Assembly: GCF_000027005.1 (NCBI RefSeq)
Contig: NC_012963.1
Location: forward strand, 1,116,001 to 1,180,000
DNA from: Komagataella phaffii GS115
Taxonomy: Eukaryota > Ascomycota > Pichiomycetes > Pichiales > Pichiaceae
Direction: 5' to 3'
Length of the DNA stretch: 64,000 nucleotides
In this document: piece after piece, positions 35,978 to 46,300 of the stretch
Position numbering within the stretch: position 1 is the stretch's first letter
Layout of the letters: every line of letters begins with the position of its first letter
Translations under genes and position numbers: made by a program
Notes under the pieces: model-generated
What the model was told of the DNA's origin: nothing
Databases searched by the model: none
What the model saw: only the letters and a program-made list of their open reading frames with translations

Positions 35978-38900
35978 TCATCTCCTACCTTTTTTCTTTC
36001 TGCTCTTTGGTTTCGTTTTCTTCTTGGGGGAACTATTCTGTTTTATTCCTTCTGTTTCTGAACTTGCAACAGTTTGATCCTGAGCAATCTCAACTTCTTT
36101 AGTCAACTCAACAGACGAACGTTGATCGTTAGCATCGGAAGTTTCCTGGGGAGCTTTTTCAGAAGTTTCCAGGAAAGTTTGCTTGTCAGCTTGTTCACTG
36201 GTATCTTGGATGTCAGATATATCTTTTTCATCATCCAGTTCTGGCAGTACTGTTTTACCTTCTTCTGGAGCAGTATTCGTTTCTTGAATCAAACCAGTCT
36301 GTTTAGACCCTAGTTTTTCTAACTTTCCATTTTTATTGAGTTCCTGAAACTCTGAATCAAGTGGCCTGGATTGAAGAGAAGGTGGTTCTGGAACTTCACT
36401 GTCTATATTGGAGGTCCCGGACCCATTCTCATCAAGAATATCTGTCTTTTGGTTATGATCTTCATCAACCGAGCTTGTATCGTCGCCGTTTTCTTGTATT
36501 GTTTCAGTTTCCATATCTACTCTATCCTGGATTTGATCGTCAGCTGTAGGTACCTGGGTATTCTGAGAATTATTTCTCTGTGGCTCGCTCTCTTCTCCAT
36601 TCTCTTGCGTTTTCTTTTCAACCTTCTCGTCCTCTTCCTCCTGGATAGTACTGGAAGTATCATGCGCTTTTGTTTCTGTCACTTTTTCAGTCTCTGAACC
36701 TGTGGAATACTCTACAGCAACCATTTGGGGACTGGAGTCATTCACTTTCTTCTCCTTTGAGTTTTCTCTGGTCTCTTCTTCCTTCTCCTCCTTTTGCTTT
36801 TCGATAACCTCTTCATCTTTCTCTGCCTTTGGCTTTTCTATGGCTTCCTCCTTCGTCTCTCCCTTTGGCAGTTCTTTGGTTTCTTCCTTCTTCTGCTCTT
36901 TCGAATCTTGTTCAACCTCTACTATCTCCCTCTCTTTAGGGTTAATTTTCGAATCTTTTGGCTTTTTACTTTCAATCTTTTCTTCTTTTCCTCTTCCAAA
37001 CCATTTACCAGGGGTGGCAGCCCTATACGACTCTAATGAGCTTCTAGCTACCTCGACAGATTTTCTTTCCTGTGCGATATTTCCATTCATAACTATTGCC
37101 ATCCTTTCGTCTTCATCTGTTGGCATTGAATTAATCTTCTCCCAGATCACCTGTCCTGAGTCATTGTAACCAACCACATCACCAAGCTTGGCTCTAAAAT
37201 AATCTACATCTCTCATCATGATTGCCTTCTCAATAGAATCCTTGAAATGAACTTGAGTATACTCGGCAAGTAATAGTCGCTTGTAGTTGTCGAATATTCC
37301 ACTCAGTATTGAGGTATATTGATTTTCAGGAAGATAAGTTTGAAGAACATTACAAATCGTAAGGGTTTCCTTCACAAGAATTTCCATATATCTATGGCAT
37401 TGACCCGACTGAACATTTTGAGACCAATCAATTCGTTTAATCTCAGCAGAGTGAGTGCCAAATCTATCAGTCATGATTGAAACCAGTTTGGCAAATATCT
37501 CATTCTCATGATCAAAGAAAAGGTCCTTGATCTTATCTAATTCTTCGGCAACTTGAAGTTTGTCTTCTTGCTTAACAGATCTTAAGAAACAGTTTTTGAC
37601 GTGAGGGATTAAATGAACAATGAACCTCAACAATTGCGAACAAATAACTAAATGCTTAGAAGTAATGTGTTTGAGGCCTGCTGTTCGTGTGGCGCCTGCT
37701 TTAAGTACAGATTGCTGAATTTTGACGTTCATCAATCGCAGAAACTCGCATACATTGGAGTAATACAACAAAGTATGTTGAGGAAATACAAGTTTCAGCA
37801 TTTCATAATTTTTAACACATCTTAGTATAGTAAAGACCACTGTTGGTACAATGAAAGAATCTTGATCAATGGATAAAGTTTTTCTTTCCTCGCCTTGGAT
37901 ATCTTCAGGATCACTTTGCACGTTATTCTCATATTGAAACTTAAGTGAATTAATCCATTTTTCAGGATCTTCATTGGCAGATTGAATGACTTGGTTTAAA
38001 AGAGTCTGAAATTCGTTGGGAAGATAGCCACTTTTCCACGGTTCCTTTTCAATAGATTCAGATATTAACTTAAGAGTCGAAGAATGGAAAGCAGTATTGA
38101 AAAGTTTGGTCTGAACTCCAATTGCATCTTGTAGTGCTGTTGTGTTTGTATTTCCGCCATTAATCATTTCACATTCATAAAGAAAGAGACCATTGACTGA
38201 GTAGAAGCGTAGAAAATAATCCAAGGAGATTTGAGCTGTTTGTTCTCGTCGAACTCCAATAACTTTAGAAACCCTGGTTTGCACAACATCAATTGTTGTT
38301 AGAATAGATTTGGTAATATCAAGCGTCATTATAATATCCGTTTGTGAGGTATTAGCAAAATCAGATTCCGTAACAAAATCTAAGGACATGTCCAATAATG
38401 CTTTCTGGTGAATTGTTAATCTTCTCAACGCCTCTGATACCCTGCAATAAATTTCAATGAGCATATCCTCAAACTCTCTGGGAGTCATCAATCTCAGGTT
38501 ATCACTCAAACTATTACGAGCATTACTTTGTGTACTATTGGTTTGAGAAGCGTGCGACGAGGTTCGGGAATCTTCTTCTGGCAAAAATGATCTTACTATA
38601 CTCTTGACCTCCACCAGTAGCTGTTGTTCATAACGGCCAAAAGCATTAGTCAACTCTCCGCATCTTGAGAGTTCTTTCATAAAATGAGATAGTTTCTCCT
38701 TGAAAAGGGCATTAACATCTTGGAATGAATTGTTGATTTCTTTGTCTAATTTTATGTAAGTGAATCTTCTGTTATCCCGTTGAAGATTTGATGATAGTCG
38801 GTACAAAGTATCATGTTTCGAAACGTGATCATAATGATTTCTCAGATCTTCGATCAAAAAGTCTACAAACATTTTGCAATAAGTCCTACCGATTTCAGAT

Positions 38901-40054
38901 TCCAGGTTCTTTAGCAAATGTTTGAGACTAGATAAGGCTGGGAGTTCAGTGAGATTCTGCAACGGGTAAGGCCATTTGGACACAACTGATTGAGCTAGTA
39001 AAGATTTGGACGTGTCACCTTTTATAAGACAGCGAATAGAATCAATCTGGTCAAGAGCCTTCTCATAATTTCCATTCAAATATGTTGCTTCGGCCAAATC
39101 AGCTTGCTGTAAAATTGTCTGCACTTGAAGTAGGGATTGTTCCAATATCTCAGTGTTTATCCTCTTTTGTATTTTCTGAAGAATGTTAATTGCTTTTTTA
39201 GCCTGTTGTTCATCAAGAAGGTCCACCCTTTCCTGTAGGGCAAGTAAACCTTTGGCCGTAACTTTACTACCTGTAGTAATTTTGTTAAGGTCATCTAAAG
39301 CCGTAAAAAATGAACCAGATGACTTGGAAATTTCATTTATCAGGTGTACCTCCACTGTATCTAAATACCAAGATAATTTCTCTTGGAGAAGGTTGTTGTT
39401 TGCTAATGATTTGGATGAGCCATCTTGAAGAGAGATATGGGATCCTTCAACCACGGTTTCAAAAACTCTTGGGTTATCTAGGCGAAAATCTTCTTGAAAG
39501 TAGACACTCGGAATGTCCTGTAATGAAGCATCAGCAGCACTTTGATGGATATCATTGGCAAGTTGATCCTCCTCATCAACTTGCTTCAGATATGTTTCAA
39601 GAGTCTTCTCAGTTAATTGATTGTTTGATTCGTATTCATTGAAATAGTCTTTGAGGGACTCTAAGTATGGTTTATAAGAATTTGGGTTGGCCTTAGTTAT
39701 TTTAGGCAGCTTGACAGCGGGGATATCGTTAATTGATGGTCCCTTCAAATGAACAGTGGTGGTTCCACCATTCACCGATATAGTGCGGAGATGTCTCTTT
39801 GATCTTTCAGCACCTTGAACCAGCTCGTAAATTGAGTTCTGGCCCAGTGGGCTTATCGATTGGGAACTTAATCTGTTGATGCCTAATGAGATGGAGCTAT
39901 CGTCAAAACTGGGACGAAACGACGATAGAGTCGAGCTGGAAAGTAATCTCCTGTGGGTGGGAGTGTTCACAGCCGATGACGACGGCAACAGATCGTCATT
40001 AAGAGACGGAGACTCGCTGAATGATTCGTCTCTCCGATCAATTGACGTGTCCAT
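35978..40054 (-). CDS. VPS54: GARP complex subunit Vps54 with long charged C-terminal extension
   Basis: 1358 residues, well above the S. cerevisiae protein (889). Residues about 170-400 carry the Vps54 N-terminal region (VYFQEDFRLDNPRVFETVVE, LQEKLSWYLDTVEVHLINEI, LEQSLLQVQTILQQADLAEA). The C-terminal Vps54 domain lies at about 730-1000 (MEILVKETLTICNVLQTYLP, FDNYKRLLLAEYTQVHFKDS). After about residue 1015 comes a 340-residue tail of Lys/Glu-rich, then Asp/Gln/Ser-rich low-complexity sequence ending KKTKPKSRKKKGRR. GARP tethers endosome-derived vesicles to the late Golgi. The Ser-rich first 100 residues are probably disordered. It converges with the homocitrate synthase gene (67-base gap). 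The tail is in frame with no break. Confidence 0.85.
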   Translation of the reverse strand: MDTSIDRRDESFSESPSLNDDLLPSSSAVNTPTHRRLLSSSTLSSFRPSFDDSSISLGINRLSSQSISPLGQNSIYELVQGAERSKRHLRTISVNGGTTTVHLKGPSINDIPAVKLPKITKANPNSYKPYLESLKDYFNEYESNNQLTEKTLETYLKQVDEEDQLANDIHQSAADASLQDIPSVYFQEDFRLDNPRVFETVVEGSHISLQDGSSKSLANNNLLQEKLSWYLDTVEVHLINEISKSSGSFFTALDDLNKITTGSKVTAKGLLALQERVDLLDEQQAKKAINILQKIQKRINTEILEQSLLQVQTILQQADLAEATYLNGNYEKALDQIDSIRCLIKGDTSKSLLAQSVVSKWPYPLQNLTELPALSSLKHLLKNLESEIGRTYCKMFVDFLIEDLRNHYDHVSKHDTLYRLSSNLQRDNRRFTYIKLDKEINNSFQDVNALFKEKLSHFMKELSRCGELTNAFGRYEQQLLVEVKSIVRSFLPEEDSRTSSHASQTNSTQSNARNSLSDNLRLMTPREFEDMLIEIYCRVSEALRRLTIHQKALLDMSLDFVTESDFANTSQTDIIMTLDITKSILTTIDVVQTRVSKVIGVRREQTAQISLDYFLRFYSVNGLFLYECEMINGGNTNTTALQDAIGVQTKLFNTAFHSSTLKLISESIEKEPWKSGYLPNEFQTLLNQVIQSANEDPEKWINSLKFQYENNVQSDPEDIQGEERKTLSIDQDSFIVPTVVFTILRCVKNYEMLKLVFPQHTLLYYSNVCEFLRLMNVKIQQSVLKAGATRTAGLKHITSKHLVICSQLLRFIVHLIPHVKNCFLRSVKQEDKLQVAEELDKIKDLFFDHENEIFAKLVSIMTDRFGTHSAEIKRIDWSQNVQSGQCHRYMEILVKETLTICNVLQTYLPENQYTSILSGIFDNYKRLLLAEYTQVHFKDSIEKAIMMRDVDYFRAKLGDVVGYNDSGQVIWEKINSMPTDEDERMAIVMNGNIAQERKSVEVARSSLESYRAATPGKWFGRGKEEKIESKKPKDSKINPKEREIVEVEQDSKEQKKEETKELPKGETKEEAIEKPKAEKDEEVIEKQKEEKEEETRENSKEKKVNDSSPQMVAVEYSTGSETEKVTETKAHDTSSTIQEEEDEKVEKKTQENGEESEPQRNNSQNTQVPTADDQIQDRVDMETETIQENGDDTSSVDEDHNQKTDILDENGSGTSNIDSEVPEPPSLQSRPLDSEFQELNKNGKLEKLGSKQTGLIQETNTAPEEGKTVLPELDDEKDISDIQDTSEQADKQTFLETSEKAPQETSDANDQRSSVELTKEVEIAQDQTVASSETEGIKQNSSPKKKTKPKSRKKKGRR

Positions 40055-40487
40055 TAGTGCGATTGATTACGAGTATTGTTGAAGGTTGAGTCGAGTCGAG
40101 CTGAATTTTGATGTAAGATCCCTAGCTAAAACAAAGCGAGAGGTAGAAAGATTAATAGGAACAACGTGAATTCAATTACAAAATTAGAAAAATGTCTGCT
40201 TGAGAGATTACTTAGGAAGGATGAAAGAAGAACTAAGGGCAATCATTCAACCACTGAAAGGGTTTCTTCAGAGAAGGCAACAGAGGCAAAAATTAGCTAG
40301 TACTACTATTACTACTGAGAACTCAAAGAAAAAATCAGTGACAGATCATAGGGAAACTCCAATTGGCGAAGATAACCTAAATTGACATGACAATAGATAT
40401 CAAATTGATCACTATCAGAATACTGCAGTTTCCTTCCAATTCTCATTGCAACATGGTAACTTTATTTATTCACTAGTTATACAACAT
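40055..40487. other. Intergenic, VPS54 promoter and INH1 3' region
   Basis: 433 bases. A plus-strand frame at 40200-40385 starts at TTG, with the first internal ATG at 40221 (54 codons); it is basic and Gln/Thr-rich, is not recognised, and is probably chance. Confidence 0.4.
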
Positions 40488-40742
40488 TTATTTCTCTTTG
40501 ATGTTGTTGATCTCTTTCTCCAAGTTCTGCAGATGTTCCTTCTGATTCTTAAGTTGCTCTCTCAGCTTGGCTAATTGCTCGGCTTGGTGCTTCTTAATGT
40601 AGAAGTCCTCTTGAGCCTTCTCACGCTTGGTGAAAGCGTCGCCGGATCCGTCAGAACGAGGAGCTCCTGTAGATCCCTCAGAATAGAATCTGGCAATGGC
40701 CTTGTTTTGTCTGACTAAAGTGGCGGTAGTACGTTGAAACAT
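40488..40742 (-). CDS. INH1: Mitochondrial F1F0-ATPase inhibitor (IF1)
   Basis: 84 residues. The N-terminal 22 residues form an import signal ([20 protein letters not shown]). The mature part has the inhibitory stretch [20 protein letters not shown], whose helix enters the F1 catalytic interface when the membrane potential collapses, followed by a C-terminal coiled-coil ([20 protein letters not shown]). It prevents ATP hydrolysis by reversed ATP synthase. S. cerevisiae INH1 (YDL181W) adjoins LYS20 (YDL182W); here VPS54 lies between and INH1 points the other way. Confidence 0.94.
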   Translation of the reverse strand: MFQRTTATLVRQNKAIARFYSEGSTGAPRSDGSGDAFTKREKAQEDFYIKKHQAEQLAKLREQLKNQKEHLQNLEKEINNIKEK

Positions 40743-42401
40743 TGTAATTAAAGCAATTGATTGTTTAGTGGTTTCCTTTCGGTTCCTTGAAGAAGGGAGA
40801 AGAGGTTAGGGGGAGAGGAGACATGGGATTGGTTAAAGTTATTGGTGCGCGCACTACTATTTTAGTATGGGTGAGGGACAGGTTGGGGAAAAAACACGGG
40901 GAAGAAGGATTCATAGTCGAAGATGTTGGTTGGTAATTAATCGGCTAGTGTTCGGGTATATAGGAAAAGGGCATGGTCTATAGATGGTCGAATATGGTTG
41001 ATGAACATATTCTAGGACTAGTGTTACTCCATATTGAAATGATTGGAGGAACAAAGACGCCGTTAATTTTCTGAAGATTCAGAGTTGCCAGTATCAATAT
41101 GTATGTATAGTATCGTACTAGTTCTTGTTCAATTATGCACTATGGGATGCAAATCAGTTAGTGGAGTCAAGATCAATAGGTGGAACGCAAAATGTGTAAG
41201 CTATCCTTGCTTCAAGGATAAGCACTAGTTTATTTTACTTGCTCTCAGTCCCAATGACGATGGGGCAAATGAGGTTGAAGCAACCCAATTCAGATACTCA
41301 ACCCTCAATAAATCTCCGGACACAGCAGAACAAACTGTGACTATTTCACTTGATTCAGGACACACGAATTTTCTTGGCTATCGTGCCTGAGTATGCAATC
41401 ACCACAACTAATCACCTGTTTTCGTGATTTGATGATGCCCCATATCATAACTTTGCATGATAAGAGTATTCTCTGTCTAGATGCAGAGGTCCTGTACCTG
41501 CTTGGTTGCTTACATAGAGTTGGATCAAGAACTGGCAAGCCGATCAGATTATCTAGAACATGGTGCCTAGTGATCCAGTGCCGTATAGTTTTCTTAAGAA
41601 ATTCAATCTGACCATAACCCTAAAAGGGGACTGCTCATTCCTAGCATCATATATTGACGATAAGTCATCAGCGAAGTCGCCGAAGATTCGTAGCTCCCCC
41701 ACTAAGTCACGCGACAACTCAGTAACTATCTAGTGAATCTGTAAATGACTATATCATTCTTGCTAGGGAAAAGTTCGTATATCTTTTAGATCTGTATGCT
41801 AAAGCTCCAAGCTCCAATCTTTTGTTAAGTTAACTGCGCAAGCAAAATACACGTATTTGAACCAGTCGGATCCCTAAGGGTTCAAAACAGGCGTAATGTG
41901 TACCATTTAAATGAAATCAGCGGTTGGTTCAGTGCAATGATGGGCCAACTCAATAGGAAGACTATGCTGCTTGAGAAAGCCTTGTTCAGAAAGCCTTGCT
42001 ATCCACTTTTTGAGTCAACTAACATTGTGAGTATTTTTTGTACAAGTGTTAGAAATGCTGTGCACCATTCCATAACATATGAGTACTCTTGCTAATGATC
42101 TTACAATTCAGAGTTGCAGAGATCCAACTATCCTCATCTTGAAAGATGTCATTCTACTTTGATAGGATTTTTGATGTTTGAAGAGCTCTTTTGGTTTGGA
42201 ATAGCTTTAGTTCCATTTGCGTTGAACATCATTTAGTTCAGTGATAAGCAAAGCTATATTAAGTGTTAGACCACAGCATCAAGGTTAAGTCTCAATTCAC
42301 TTAACAAGAAAGCACATTCCGTAGAGGCAGATGAGGACGAAACTCCTGCGCGATCCTTCCACTAGATTTCCTCCCAACAAAATTGTATTTTCCTGTTACC
42401 C
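40743..42401. other. 1.66 kb stretch without a recognised gene
   Basis: The largest gene-poor block apart from the 5S region. Open frames are short (72 codons or fewer) and not protein-like. I compared it by eye with tRNA, 5S, U1, U4, U5, U6 and SRP RNA signatures and saw none. A 12-base word ATTCAGAGTTGC occurs at 41077-41088 and 42106-42117, and AGAAAGCCTTG is repeated side by side near 41973-41998. It holds at least the INH1 and U5-40K-like promoters and could hide an unrecognised non-coding RNA. Confidence 0.4.
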
Positions 42402-43364
42402 ATGTCTTTAGTGAAAAGACAAAAAGTCGAAGAGGAAAACCATGACGATACATCGTATGAAGCACTTGTATTTGAAGGCCATGAAGGTCCGGTTATCACT
42501 GCTAAATTCAGTGGAGACGGGAAATTCGTAGCATCTGGTGGTTTGGATAGACAAATACTTCTTTGGGTTCTTCCCAATGAAGCGATAGAAACAGAAACAG
42601 AAGCCAGTATTGGTTCAATTTCTGGTCATAAGAACGGTATAACTTCTTTAATGTGGTCCTCTGATGACTCTCATTTATATTCTTCGAGTGCAGATTCCAC
42701 ATTAGCCTTATGGGATCTAGAAACGGGCAAAAAACTACTAAAATTTCAGGGTCACAAAAGCATCGTGAATCAACTAGACCTTGATTCACAAATGGCCAGC
42801 GTTGGAGATGATGGTAAATGTTTGATATGGGATCCAAGATCAAAACACCCAGTTGCTTCAATTGAGACAAATTATCCGCTCACTTCCGTTGTGGTAGCTG
42901 ATAACAGAGTATATTTTTCAGGAATAGACCCCACAATTCATGCTTACGATTTGAGAGACACAGAAAAATCATTATGGGAGGAAACGGTCCATAAAGACAC
43001 GGTGACCTCCCTCTCTCTAAATGAGAGCACTCTATTTTCTTCATCCCAAGATGGTACGCTTCGATCGTATGATGCGCAGGCATTTGTAGCTCAAGGAATA
43101 TCACGAGTTAAACCAGAGATATACGCCGATCTGGATACTGGAACCGAGAACTTTCTTCTTAGAAGTACTGTTAATAGAGCCGGGGATAGATTATTCTGTG
43201 GTTCCGCTGACAAAACTGTTACCGTCTGGGATGTTCATTCTGCCAGAATTGTTTCCAAATTGGCCAGTCAATCTGGCACTATCATAGATGTTGATTTACA
43301 TCCAACAGAAAATATCCTACTTTCCACTTCTGTTGATGGCACCATATTAATCAGGGAGTATTAG
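42402..43364 (+). CDS. WD40 protein, U5 snRNP 40-kDa type (SNRNP40/Cwf17-like)
   Basis: 320 residues forming one seven-bladed WD40 propeller with almost no extra sequence: FEGHEGPVITAKFSGDGKFV then ASGGLDRQILLW, ISGHKNGITSLMWSSDD, FQGHKSIVNQLDLD, ASVGDDGKCLIWDPRS, YFSGIDPTIHAYDLRD, FCGSADKTVTVWDVHSARIV. The opening blade and the IHAYDLR blade fit the human U5-40K and S. pombe Cwf17 group, a spliceosomal U5 component that contacts Prp8. S. cerevisiae lacks an evident counterpart. The short basic N-terminus (VKRQKVEEE) could help nuclear entry. It converges on the SNF2-type gene with a 21-base gap. Confidence 0.75.
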   Translation: MSLVKRQKVEEENHDDTSYEALVFEGHEGPVITAKFSGDGKFVASGGLDRQILLWVLPNEAIETETEASIGSISGHKNGITSLMWSSDDSHLYSSSADSTLALWDLETGKKLLKFQGHKSIVNQLDLDSQMASVGDDGKCLIWDPRSKHPVASIETNYPLTSVVVADNRVYFSGIDPTIHAYDLRDTEKSLWEETVHKDTVTSLSLNESTLFSSSQDGTLRSYDAQAFVAQGISRVKPEIYADLDTGTENFLLRSTVNRAGDRLFCGSADKTVTVWDVHSARIVSKLASQSGTIIDVDLHPTENILLSTSVDGTILIREY

Positions 43365-43385
43365 ATAATAGATAATGTACATTAA

Positions 43386-46300
43386 TTATTCAAAGAAGCG
43401 GACTTTTTTGCGAGTCAAGTTGGTATTGGCACCGGTGACGGTTTCAACAGCTCTTTTGCGGGACCGAATCAAAGATCCTTCTTTCACTAGCTTTGATCCA
43501 ACCACTTGCCCGTTCTCATAATTCATAGACACTAATGGGACATTCCAACTTCGAATTCCATTATCAACCCTTGACTCCGCTTCTAATAACTCGGGGGGCT
43601 CTTTCTTCGAATTGGAACCTATAGGTTTGTTTGAAGTAGACGAAGATTCAAAAGGAGAATACTCAACATCATGAAAATTTATAGGAAGGAACTCATGTTT
43701 TAGAACGTATTCTTGGATCCCACGGTTTTCAATGACACTAGCTGAGTCACGCTCGTTATTGCTGGAGGCTTCGGCAGATCTTTGCTGAAGCATTTCCTCT
43801 TCAATCGTCCCTCGCAGTATTAGTGTTTCTACTTTTACTTCTTTTTGTTGCCCAATTCTATGGGCCCTCTTAATTGCTTGAGCTTCAAGATCTCTTCGCC
43901 AAACCGGATTGATGAAGTACACCCTGGTTGCAGCAATAATTGTCAAACCATGCGATGCCAACTTTAGGTCCATTATCAGTGCAGCCCCACTTTCAATTTC
44001 TGTAAATTTTACCAGATTTTCCGCCCTTTCAATTGGTTTCTTGTACGAAGCATACATGAAATATTTGACTCCTAAGAGATCTAATGCTTCCGATAGATAA
44101 TATGCAGAGTCTTCAAACTCAAAGAAAACTAGGCTTTTTATTCCTCCAGCCTGGTGCTCTAGCAATCGAGCCGTCAAGTAGGATAATTTGGCCGATCCAG
44201 TACCGACTACTGTGGATTGACGAAGCTGGTCATTAACTGACTCACCCTCACGGAACTCGCTCATTGTTTCAGTAAAGCTGTCCGAATAGTTTGTGAGCTC
44301 TTTCTTTTCCTTTGCTGTAAATTTTGTACTCCATTTGGGATTCTTTATAGCAGAGGCGATAGTTTCTTGTTTGATAGGTTGTCCGTCATGGTTTTTGATC
44401 CTTTGAATATCTTTACGCCAGACAAGGTTCCAATAATTTTTCCAAAAAGGCTTCAAGTCTTCAGTTAATCGCTCTTCCAATCCTAGTTGACTTCTAACAA
44501 ACCGATACTTGAAAAAAGCCTTTTGAAGTTGGTACAACTGAGGTGCTCCGTACGTTGTGAGACCATTTCTATAAGTGTCCAGGGACAGATTGCTTGCAAA
44601 CTGGTGGATTACGTTAGAAACGTAGTAATTCATTTCATGTATGGCAGAGGCAGTTCTCCATCGTTTGTTAGAAAGGGCAAGTTTGGCTGTTCTCAATGAG
44701 TTTTGCAAAAGGTCTCTATCTCGTGGAGAATAATAGGCCGTTCCATCATCATTTTTCTTCTTTAAACTCTTTTGGCAGATGGACATCAAAGCTCGGATAT
44801 CTTCAACAGAAAATCCAGTCCAATAAAAAGTGGCCCTCTGTAAATTGGTGATCAACCTTCTCAGTTCAGCTCCGTTGGATGGATGGAACATATAGTCTCT
44901 ATCTGTCCTCTCTGAAGTAACAGCATTTGTAGCTAATAAAGAAGTAAAGAGATTAACTGAGATTCTATTGTAGTACCCCGGTTCGATCAAAACAACATCG
45001 TGAACTAGAGGCGGTAAGTCCACTTGGTCTTCTACTTCTGTGACAGAATGACGAACCATTAATGAGTTGAGGATTTGGAATAACTGTAGTTCTGAGTTGA
45101 AGCATTTGCTAATAAACGGCCTCACCACTTGTTGGTTCCATGCCTTCGGGTCATTAGACCAAAGAGGAACATTCAAAAATTTTGTGATCAAGAATCCCAG
45201 TTTTAATAAGTCATCCTTGGCGTTGAAAGGCTTTTGAACTTCTTCTTTGTTGACATGTAACCGAGTAAGTCCTCTAGTAGGAGTACCTGAAATTACCCAT
45301 TTTCGTTCGACGTAAAGACTCCGAGCAAGCTCAGAAGGCCTGGATATCTTGGAACTCATTGAATGGCCTTCATCAACGATAAGTCTCTTCCAGTAAATAC
45401 ATCTTAGAACGGAATCAGAGGAATCATTTTCTCTGGCAAAGATACTAGATGCTATCAAAATAATGTCAACGTCCAAAAGCTTTTCAAGTGGAGGAAACTC
45501 GGGATCACTTCCCTGTGGAAAACCAAGTAGCTCGAAGGCATTGGGGCTAAAATGTTTGTCAATTTCTGTGATCCACTGACGATACAAGTTATCGGGCACT
45601 ATCACCAGAGTCGCAGCGGATAGATACAACTGTTTTGATATCGTTATGGTATCTTTAACTTTCAACCTTGCACTTTTCCTAGTTTCATTGGAGGATGTTG
45701 TGTATTGAAAAGAGGGGGGATGGCTCCTCAATGCCTTGATACACGATGCGGGAAGTTCAGACCGAAATTGCTTCCAAGATAATGATTCTTGACTCAGCAT
45801 ATTCACGCACAGTTCTTGTAGTGATATCACTTTTTCAGTTTGCTGTGACTGGTATCTAAACTCTTTGGGAATAGTTGGAAGCTGATATTTGGTAATATAG
45901 ATCAATACTAAGCAAAGACAAGTTTTCCCGAGACCCATATTCTCAGCAAGAATACCACTACGAGGAAGAGACAGTGTAGATTTATCCCTTTGGAATGTCA
46001 ATTCGGTGACATGCAAGTAGAATGAATTCGTCTTGTACAAATCGGGTACCACGACCAAGTTCGGGGATAAGCTTGAAGATGGGTACAGTTCTTTTTCCAA
46101 CATGCGAACGATAGATCTTCTCTGATATTTATACAGGACACTTTTAAGGTCTTTAATCTCGTTGTTCAAAATCATAGAGACTGCTGAATTGAACTGAGTA
46201 TCGTGTCTATTAACCATGGGTGATTGAATCCGATTGTACAATGCGATAACTCTCTCCTCCAGTGATAATATGGGTTGCTGTTGTTCGTTACTAGTCTGGA

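Noticed and set aside
41640..41880. tRNA-like word (TTTGAACC...GGGTTCAA) in the large spacer
   Set aside because: No cloverleaf can be drawn around it; A-box and acceptor stems are missing.
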